Origin: a bacterium
GTDB taxonomy: Bacteria; Patescibacteriota; Minisyncoccia; Phycocordibacterales; JAKEFN01
Assembly: GCA_022616085.1 (NCBI GenBank)
Contig: JAKEFN010000107.1
Coordinates: 1 to 5,006, forward strand
Direction of reading: 5' to 3'
Length of the DNA: 5,006 nt
Under the pieces are notes generated by a model. That model did not search any database. It had not been told where the DNA came from and saw only the letters and a program-made list of their open reading frames with translations. Each line of letters starts with the position of its first letter. Positions within the stretch are counted from its first letter, which is position 1. Of this stretch, positions 1-3,306 are shown piece after piece. Position numbers and translations under genes: made by a program.

Positions 1-60
1 AAGACTCAAAATATCAACAATATTCTTCGCTTTCCTCGCCGCATTTTCGCCTCGCACCAT
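1..60 (-). CDS. possible 5' end of a leftward gene, cut by the window edge
   Basis: On the minus strand an ATG at 60-58 opens a frame that stays open to position 1 and gives 20 residues (MVRGENAARKAKNIVDILSL), a mix of charged and aliphatic residues that could be a helix. An in-frame stop lies seven codons upstream of the ATG-adjacent region, so the start would be this ATG or the GTG next to it. No convincing Shine-Dalgarno sequence precedes it. The plus strand is also open here (1-81), so coding is not proven. I do not recognise the protein. If real, it would be divergent from the RNA gene that begins near 147. Confidence 0.2.
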   Translation of the reverse strand, partial: MVRGENAARKAKNIVDILSL

Positions 61-111
61 GAATTCTCGCTACGTCAATAGTTTTTTCACAAGCTCTAGG
101 GAGTGAAGCTC

Positions 112-140
112 TTGACAAACAGATTGAATTAGTATATGAT
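112..140 (+). promoter_or_regulatory. sigma-70-type promoter of the structured RNA
   Basis: A perfect -35 TTGACA at 112-117 and a -10 TATGAT at 135-140 are separated by exactly 17 bp. This predicts transcription starting near 147. No start codon with a ribosome-binding site follows. Instead a structured region runs to a terminator at 462-490. Confidence 0.85.
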
Positions 141-146
141 AAAAAA

Positions 147-490
147 TACGGAATAGCACGATGGGAATCCTTGATCAGGGTGGTGCTATATAACGCGGGG
201 GTAAAAGCGGTCTAGAGAAATGACCGGCGAAGACACCTCCAAGCTCTGGCGAACAGTCAGAGTGGCATGGTTCAAAAAGCCGGCAAAAATTGAACCAGCC
301 AACCCGAATCTCGAGAAAGATTCGACGCGATGCGAGAAGGGATAGTAACCAACTCGCGAGGAAGGATTCCTCAAGCGTCCCTTTCTAGATTCGGGACCCA
401 TCAAGCCGGGGGGAATAAAAAAATAATAATAAAAATCCCAAAACCCGGTAGTATCTTTTGGAGCAGGTTAACCCCTGCTTTTTGTTTTTT
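147..490 (+). ncRNA. unidentified structured non-coding RNA, about 340 nt
   Basis: This unit has its own promoter and terminator and no credible ORF. Stop codons are frequent, and 414-435 is nearly pure A/T. I see nearly contiguous helices: 153-159/183-189; 170-181/396-405 (10 bp, 2-nt bulge); 208-212/222-226; 244-249/257-262; 263-275/290-301 (12 bp, one bulged A); 303-319/381-395 (15 bp, 2-nt bulge); 324-328/375-379 closing a three-way junction with hairpins 332-336/353-357 and 358-363/367-372; and 406-414/436-448. The 5' hairpin loop pairs with 396-405, which makes a pseudoknot, and 396-405 directly abuts the 15-bp helix. The loop 276-289 carries the palindrome GCCGGC, which could also pair with 224-228. 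I find no RNase P, tmRNA, SRP or 6S signature. The family and the role are unknown. The fold was done by eye without energy calculation. Confidence 0.75.
462..490 (+). terminator. Rho-independent terminator of the structured RNA
   Basis: The stem AGCAGG (462-467) pairs with CCTGCT (474-479) around a 6-nt loop. It is followed by TTTTT, a G and TTTTTT. This strong intrinsic terminator separates the RNA gene from tRNA-Asp, which starts about 60 bp further on. Confidence 0.85.
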
Positions 491-502
491 CTATTCATTT
501 TC

Positions 503-530
503 TTGTGTTATTTTTAGAAATATATAAAAT
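503..530 (+). promoter_or_regulatory. probable promoter of tRNA-Asp
   Basis: A -35-like TTGTGT (503-508) and a -10-like TAAAAT (525-530) are spaced by 16 bp and end 18 bp before the tRNA. The strong terminator upstream means the tRNA needs its own promoter, which supports this moderate match. Confidence 0.4.
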
Positions 531-548
531 ACAGAAATAATAAAACAT

Positions 549-622
549 GCGGTCGTAGCTTAGCTGGTTAAAGCACCGCCCTGTCACGGCGGGGATCGCC
601 GGTTCAAATCCGGTCGGCCGCG
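549..622 (+). tRNA. tRNA-Asp (anticodon GTC)
   Basis: A complete cloverleaf is visible. The acceptor stem GCGGTCG (549-555) pairs with CGGCCGC (615-621) through one G-T pair, and the discriminator base is G622. The anticodon stem CCGCC/GGCGG (576-580/588-592) holds the loop CTGTCAC with anticodon GTC at 583-585. The T arm is GCCGG-TTCAAAT-CCGGT. CCA is not encoded and must be added by the CCA-adding enzyme. The 3' end, from 609 on, is the start of a long exact direct repeat (second copy 794-880), which is typical of tRNA genes used as integration targets or hit by local duplication. Confidence 0.97.
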
Positions 623-695
623 TAAAATATAAAATCAAATCTGATTTTTCTTGTTAATTTTTGGTCATGTGTGCCCATACTAAACGGATTTGAAC
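609..695 (+). repeat. 87-bp exact direct repeat, copy A (contains tRNA-Asp 3' end)
   Basis: Bases 609-695 are identical to 794-880 at an offset of 185 bp. The repeat begins inside the T stem of tRNA-Asp, includes the 3' acceptor strand and discriminator, and continues 73 bp past the tRNA. Similarity fades rather than stops after 695: a diverged G-rich stretch ends in GTCGG in both copies, near 709 and 895. The 3' edge of the unit carries CGGATTTGAAC (685-695), the reverse complement of the tRNA T-loop region at 602-612. Confidence 0.95.
631..650 (+). terminator. weak terminator-like hairpin after tRNA-Asp
   Basis: AAAATCA (631-637) and TGATTTT (642-648) form a 7-bp A/T-rich stem with a 4-nt loop, followed by a broken T stretch. 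It sits 9 bases after the tRNA and could end its transcript. It is duplicated at 816-833 as part of the long repeat. Confidence 0.4.
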
Positions 696-793
696 GCGAA
701 AGGGGTCGGGAAAACTGTAGTTTTCCCGCGAAGGAAGTCCACGAAACCGTGGGTTTCGTGAGCGGAGCGACTGAAAGGAGCGAGCAGTGAAAT
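696..793. repeat. palindrome-rich spacer between the direct repeats (REP/MITE-like)
   Basis: This 98-bp segment lies exactly between the two 87-bp copies. It contains two perfect hairpins: CGGGAAAAC/GTTTTCCCG (707-715/720-728, 4-nt loop) and CACGAAACC/GGTTTCGTG (740-748/752-760, 3-nt loop). After them comes a G/A-rich stretch with GGAGCGA repeated (764-770 and 777-783). No coding frame stands out. It resembles small palindromic interspersed elements, but no terminal inverted repeats or transposase are visible, so calling it mobile would be speculation. Confidence 0.5.
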
Positions 794-880
794 TCCGGTC
801 GGCCGCGTAAAATATAAAATCAAATCTGATTTTTCTTGTTAATTTTTGGTCATGTGTGCCCATACTAAACGGATTTGAAC
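794..880 (+). repeat. 87-bp exact direct repeat, copy B (detached tRNA-Asp 3' end)
   Basis: This is an exact copy of 609-695 and includes the last 14 bases of tRNA-Asp without the rest of the tRNA. Upstream, the match is broken by a T for A at 793 and ends by 790. It has the form of an attR-like partial tRNA end or of one unit of a tandem duplication. With only 185 bp between copies, any element that used it would be a deleted remnant. Confidence 0.95.
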
Positions 881-1092
881 CACGGAAAGGGTCGGTTCGG
901 GCTTGTGGTCGCGGCAACCGGCGCGGGAGCCATTTCTATGTGCCGCCGCGTCTTGAAAATGATCTGGAAACGATTCTCCAGTATTTCACCGAGAAACCGT
1001 GGTGGAAACAGCAATACCACGGTATGTTCACTCCGCTTGATTTTCGTATGGACATCTCCTCCACGGAAATCAGGAAGAATGCGGCAGAATAG
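881..1092 (+). pseudogene. 3' remnant of a nucleotidyltransferase-like (NadD/cytidylyltransferase superfamily) gene
   Basis: A plus-strand frame ending at TAG 1090-1092 reads protein-like from about 930. Residues such as LENDLETILQYFTEKPWW are followed by DFRMDISSTEIRKNAAE at the end. ISSTEIR is the conserved C-terminal motif of HIGH-class nucleotidyltransferases (NadD, CoaD and related cytidylyltransferases), where it binds the nucleotide phosphates and normally lies near the end of a protein of about 160-220 residues. The N-terminal HxGH half is absent. The frame runs back into repeat copy B, with only a GTG at 856 as a possible start. I infer a gene whose 5' part was lost at the duplication or insertion beside tRNA-Asp. 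A short functional protein is less likely. The motif match is by eye. Confidence 0.42.
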
Positions 1093-1102
1093 TTTTTTGC
1101 CC

Positions 1103-1135
1103 AAAACCTTTGAAAAATAGGGTTTTTTCTATTTT
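1103..1135 (+). terminator. weak terminator-like structure
   Basis: AAAACC (1103-1108) pairs with GGTTTT (1121-1126), or alternatively AAAATAG (1114-1120) with CTATTTT (1129-1135). Both are A/T-rich and end in T stretches, just after the stop of the nucleotidyltransferase remnant. It may be the old terminator of that gene. Confidence 0.3.
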
Positions 1136-1147
1136 ATGGCGCAAGGA

Positions 1148-1176
1148 TGGACACGATGATTAAAATATGGTATCAA
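1148..1176 (+). promoter_or_regulatory. possible promoter of the zinc-ribbon gene
   Basis: TGGACA (1148-1153) and TATCAA (1171-1176) are 17 bp apart, with a TG one base before the -10 (extended -10 form). It would start a leader of about 64 nt before the ATG at 1247. This is the best match in the gap 1093-1246, which otherwise shows only a GGCGG/CCGCC-type mini-palindrome near 1193-1203. Confidence 0.35.
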
Positions 1177-1246
1177 TAAAAGCGGAAAAAGGGCGGTCCG
1201 CCGATGAGGTTGGGCTATTCATTTTAACAAATTTTTGGTGAAAAAA

Positions 1247-1747
1247 ATGACCGCGGAGGCAAAAGTTGACCAAAACGTAGCAAAAAAGATTCTTCGGGTT
1301 CGCGCACTGCGCGCGCTATATAGAATTGAGGAAAAAAGGGCGATAAAAACACTTGACGCAATAAAAGCACTTGAAAATGAATTGCGCAAGGATTGCCCGC
1401 ACACGTTTGAACACGTTCAGGAATTCGGGACAAAGGACTGGCACTATGCGCATAAAGAAATAAATTCACATAAAATAAAGATTCTCGACTGCGTGCGCCG
1501 GTTCCATCTCAAATGCACGGAATGCGGAATTGAGGAAGAATTTACGACGTGGCAGAGGTGCCCCTTTTGTCTCGGGGCATTGGAGGAACGCGGATACGAC
1601 GAAAAAACAAAAACACCAAGACACTACGCATGCACGAATGACGCATGCGCGTATTACAAGAGAAACGGAGAGCGGTTTCTCGCGTTCAACAAAGGCGCTG
1701 GGCTCCATGTATGGCGGCCCAACAAAATAAACAAAAAAAGAAGATGA
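1247..1747 (+). CDS. zinc-ribbon protein of unknown function, 166 aa
   Basis: I prefer the ATG at 1247 because GGTGA (1237-1241) lies upstream at workable Shine-Dalgarno distance. TTG 1235 and GTG 1238 are in frame but have no such site. Residues 8-48 are charged and alanine/leucine-rich and probably form a long helix or coiled coil. Residues 90-108 form a zinc ribbon, C90-x2-C93 with C105-P-x-C108. A second cluster, H126 with C129-x4-C134, may bind another metal. C50, H52, C82 and H87 could also contribute. The tail is basic (NKINKKRR). Zinc ribbons of this kind commonly bind nucleic acid or protein partners, so a role in RNA or DNA binding is possible but unproven. No known family is recognised. 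The stop is 6 bases before its terminator, so it is a single-gene unit. Confidence 0.85.
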   Translation: MTAEAKVDQNVAKKILRVRALRALYRIEEKRAIKTLDAIKALENELRKDCPHTFEHVQEFGTKDWHYAHKEINSHKIKILDCVRRFHLKCTECGIEEEFTTWQRCPFCLGALEERGYDEKTKTPRHYACTNDACAYYKRNGERFLAFNKGAGLHVWRPNKINKKRR

Positions 1748-1752
1748 AATTC

Positions 1753-1775
1753 CCCCGCCAAAAGCGGGGCTTTTT
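1753..1775 (+). terminator. Rho-independent terminator of the zinc-ribbon gene
   Basis: CCCCGC (1753-1758) pairs with GCGGGG (1764-1769) over a CAAAA loop, followed by C and TTTTT. It begins 5 bases after the stop codon. Confidence 0.9.
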
Positions 1776-1790
1776 GAATACTCGGTTATC

Positions 1791-1799
1791 TGCTATAAT
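1791..1799 (+). promoter_or_regulatory. extended -10 promoter of the acidic microprotein gene
   Basis: TGCTATAAT is a perfect extended -10 element (TGnTATAAT). The -35 region overlaps the T-run of the previous terminator (TTTTTG or TTTTGA) and is poor, which extended -10 promoters tolerate. Transcription should begin near 1806, giving a leader of only about 19 nt before the ATG at 1825. Confidence 0.7.
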
Positions 1800-1824
1800 G
1801 AATATTATTTTTAAAAATACGATT

Positions 1825-1947
1825 ATGGATGATTTTGATAAAGATCCTTTAGATGATATTTCTATTGAAGAGGGATCCGGCGATAGGCCTGGAGTAGAAG
1901 GTCGCGAGGAAGATTTCGAAGACGCTCCAGATATCGAGAAATTATAG
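1825..1947 (+). CDS. very acidic 40-aa microprotein
   Basis: This short gene sits exactly between an extended -10 promoter and a terminator. The frame begins MDDFDKDPLDDISIEE and ends EDAPDIEKL. About 17 of 40 residues are Asp or Glu against only about five Lys or Arg, so it is strongly negative and probably disordered. The ATG at 1825 has no Shine-Dalgarno sequence and lies about 19 nt from the predicted transcript start. The only in-frame upstream ATG (1798) overlaps the -10 box and cannot be used. Small acidic proteins can be DNA mimics, chaperone clients or inhibitors, but nothing here tells which. No family is recognised. The alternative is a short non-coding RNA, though the uninterrupted frame and its fit within the transcript favour coding. 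Confidence 0.6.
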   Translation: MDDFDKDPLDDISIEEGSGDRPGVEGREEDFEDAPDIEKL

Positions 1948-1961
1948 GACGCGCACAAGCG

Positions 1962-1992
1962 AAAATCCCCGACACGAATGCCGGGGATTTTT
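1962..1992 (+). terminator. Rho-independent terminator of the microprotein gene
   Basis: AAAATCCCCG (1962-1971) pairs perfectly with CGGGGATTTT (1982-1991) over a 10-nt loop. The A- and T-flanked stem could work in both directions. It starts 14 bases after the microprotein stop. Confidence 0.88.
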
Positions 1993-2043
1993 ACTATTTC
2001 ATTCAAACAACTCTTCTTCTGTGTCAATCCTCGCATCAGGGCT

Positions 2044-2071
2044 TTGCATTCGTTTCAAAGTCTGTTTAAAT
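2044..2071 (+). promoter_or_regulatory. probable promoter of the MBL-fold hydrolase gene
   Basis: TTGCAT (2044-2049) and TTAAAT (2066-2071) are 16 bp apart, and a TG precedes the -10 in extended form. Transcription would start near 2078, upstream of the GGAGG at 2091. The strong terminator at 1962-1992 requires a new promoter here. Confidence 0.45.
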
Positions 2072-2104
2072 GCAGGAAGGCACATTGGATGGAGGCGTAT
2101 GGTT

Positions 2105-3001
2105 ATGAAATGGCGCATAGGCGATTTTGCCGTAGAGCTTGTGATACGCGATTGGTTCAAGCTTGACGCGGGATTTCTTTTTCGCGGGGCGGGGAAGCGG
2201 TATTGGCCGTCTTTTTTCAAGGGAACGGATATAGCGGTAGACGAAAACAATATGGTGAGAATTCCGGTTAATGCCTATCTCATTACCGCGCCGGACGGAC
2301 GTACCGTTCTCGTTGATACCGGCCTCGGGGACGTGCGGACGCGTTGGAGCGAATCCACGCTTCATGAATTTGAACCGGAGAATGAATTCAATCTTTTGCC
2401 CGAACGCGGCATTGTTCCCGATTATGTAATCCCGACGCACCTCCACTGGGATCACGCGGGAGGGCTTGCTCGTGTTCTGGGAGGACGCATACTGCCGGTG
2501 TTTCAAAAAACAGAGCATATATTTCACAAAAACGAGTATGAGCATGCTCGTGCGGCCCACCCGTATAATCGGTCGAGCTATCGGCGCGAGACGATTGAGG
2601 GGATTAAGGCGGTTATGAAAAACCGGAAGATACGAGTCCATTTTGCGCACTCGAAGAAATGGAAGCTCTCGGAAGTCGGCGGTCCCGCGGGAATCGAGCT
2701 TATAAGGACAAGGGGACATACGCCTGGCCACATGTCTGTGCTTGTCGGGAAGCCCCGATCAAAGACAAAGGGGTTTATCACCGGCGCGCTCCTTCCCACA
2801 AGGTGCCATTGCCATCCGGCAATAGGGGTTGGGAATGACACACACGGCCTTCTTGGGAGCGATCTTCGTCTGAAATATCTCCTCAAAGCGGCGAATGAAA
2901 AATGGATTGTTTTTCCGGAGCACGACGTCTCTCCTGCGGGGAGAATATCAATAGACGGCAAAGGCGCGTTTCGTTTCGATCTGGTGCCGGATGAGAATTA
3001 G
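2105..3001 (+). CDS. metallo-beta-lactamase-fold hydrolase, 298 aa, with altered metal site
   Basis: The protein belongs to the MBL-fold hydrolase superfamily, whose cytoplasmic lactonase-like members cleave esters, lactones or related bonds with two metal ions, usually zinc. Visible landmarks are V70-D71-T-G (strand end), H112-L-H114-W-D116-H117 (HxHxDH metal motif), G204-H205-T-P-G-H209, and E272-H273-D (last His ligand). At the position of the bridging Asp, usually found as GDLLP in this layout, the sequence reads G227-A228-L-L-P-T. There is no signal peptide. GGAGG (2091-2095) lies 9 nt before ATG 2105 and only 3 nt before ATG 2099, so I chose 2105; a far upstream in-frame start at 2021 lacks support. 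It is a single-gene unit with its own terminator. The substrate is unknown. Lactonase-type is a family-based guess, and the Ala may lower or change metal use. Confidence 0.93.
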   Translation: MKWRIGDFAVELVIRDWFKLDAGFLFRGAGKRYWPSFFKGTDIAVDENNMVRIPVNAYLITAPDGRTVLVDTGLGDVRTRWSESTLHEFEPENEFNLLPERGIVPDYVIPTHLHWDHAGGLARVLGGRILPVFQKTEHIFHKNEYEHARAAHPYNRSSYRRETIEGIKAVMKNRKIRVHFAHSKKWKLSEVGGPAGIELIRTRGHTPGHMSVLVGKPRSKTKGFITGALLPTRCHCHPAIGVGNDTHGLLGSDLRLKYLLKAANEKWIVFPEHDVSPAGRISIDGKGAFRFDLVPDEN

Positions 3002-3003
3002 TC

Positions 3004-3030
3004 AAAAACCCTTGTTTTAAGGGTTTTTTT
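3004..3030 (+). terminator. Rho-independent terminator of the MBL gene
   Basis: AAAAACCCTT (3004-3013) pairs perfectly with AAGGGTTTTT (3019-3028) over a GTTTT loop and runs into further T. It begins 2 bases after the MBL stop codon. Confidence 0.9.
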
Positions 3031-3040
3031 GTATTTTCTC

Positions 3041-3068
3041 TTGACAAATTTTTTGAGTCGTGTATAAT
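3041..3068 (+). promoter_or_regulatory. near-consensus strong promoter of the 3307 unit
   Basis: Perfect TTGACA (3041-3046) and perfect TATAAT (3063-3068) are 16 bp apart. Transcription should begin near 3075, leaving a leader of about 230 nt before the ATG at 3307. It is the best promoter in the window, so expression is probably controlled after initiation. Confidence 0.92.
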
Positions 3069-3110
3069 ATGACAAGTTTAATTGACAATAATGTTGTTTT
3101 GATCCGCCTC

Positions 3111-3185
3111 GTTGGACTGCCTGTTGTAGCGAGAAAAAACTATTATTTTAAAACATAATGTTCTCGCTACAGCAGGAAGTCCAAC
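3111..3185. repeat. near-perfect long inverted repeat in the leader
   Basis: Arms 3111-3135 and 3161-3185 pair at 24 of 25 positions, with one G-A mismatch (3119/3177) and one U-G wobble (3124/3172). The 25-nt A/T-rich loop contains a further ATTAT/ATAAT pairing (3142-3146/3155-3159) around a TTTTAAAA apex. As RNA it would be an RNase III-type duplex. As DNA it could be a small palindromic element that landed in the leader. Confidence 0.85.
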
Positions 3186-3280
3186 CGGACTTCCTACCTT
3201 TGCCGCGCATGACGTGCGGCTCCATGGTGTTTTTCCCAACCGGTGCGAAGACGCATCGGGGAGGTAACTTTATTTGGAGC

Positions 3281-3300
3281 CCTCGGGGAAACTCGAGGTG
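3281..3300 (+). promoter_or_regulatory. masked Shine-Dalgarno site of the 3307 gene
   Basis: GAGGTG (3295-3300) lies 6 nt before ATG 3307, an ideal ribosome-binding site, and fixes the start. Its core is paired in the stem CCTCG/CGAGG (3281-3285/3294-3298). The CCTC strand can instead pair with the upstream GAGG at 3261-3264, which would free the site. That is a plausible two-state switch, inferred from sequence only. Confidence 0.55.
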
Positions 3301-3306
3301 TGAAAA

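Larger units (their letters stand above)
3075..3306 (+). promoter_or_regulatory. long structured 5' leader, candidate cis-regulatory RNA
   Basis: This 232-nt untranslated stretch is packed with helices: 3111-3135/3161-3185 (24 of 25 positions paired), 3175-3182/3187-3194 (perfect 8 bp, 4-nt loop), 3202-3208/3214-3220, 3240-3247/3252-3259 (8 bp, AAGA loop) and 3281-3285/3294-3298. The second helix uses the same bases as the closing end of the first (3178-3182), so the two cannot form together. The last helix covers the Shine-Dalgarno site of the 3307 gene. Mutually exclusive stems plus a masked ribosome-binding site are the hallmarks of riboswitches, thermosensors and attenuators. I recognise no known aptamer, so the trigger is unknown. 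The fold was done by eye. Confidence 0.65.

Noticed and set aside
147..490. RNase P RNA, tmRNA, SRP RNA or 6S RNA
   Set aside because: The RNase P core (GAAAGTCC-type and ACAGAA), the tmRNA tRNA-like ends, the SRP GGAAGGAAGCA-type loop and the long 6S duplex are all absent.
330..527. 65-codon plus-strand frame inside the structured RNA
   Set aside because: It crosses the three-way junction, the A/T-rich loop and the terminator, has no ribosome-binding site and an unlike-protein composition. The paired bases explain the sequence better.
661..695. A second tRNA on the minus strand, suggested by GTTCAAATCC in the reverse complement
   Set aside because: The T stem does not pair on either copy, and no anticodon arm or 5' acceptor strand is present upstream on that strand.
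609..880. Active integrated element bounded by attL/attR
   Set aside because: Only 98 bp lie between the repeats, with no integrase, excisionase or cargo. At most it is a remnant.
654..917. 87-codon minus-strand frame across the direct repeats
   Set aside because: It is made of the repeated units and the palindromic spacer, repeats itself (both copies read the same peptide), and overlaps hairpins.
865..1104. 79-codon minus-strand frame opposite the nucleotidyltransferase remnant
   Set aside because: The plus strand carries the recognisable ISSTEIR motif, and the minus translation shows no domain character.
2066..2731. 221-codon minus-strand frame
   Set aside because: It is antisense to the MBL hydrolase, whose catalytic motifs are on the plus strand.
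3301..3303. UGA read as an amino acid, joining the TTG at 3274 to the 3307 gene (alternative genetic code)
   Set aside because: The zinc-ribbon gene ends in UGA 5 bases before its terminator, so UGA acts as a normal stop in this genome.
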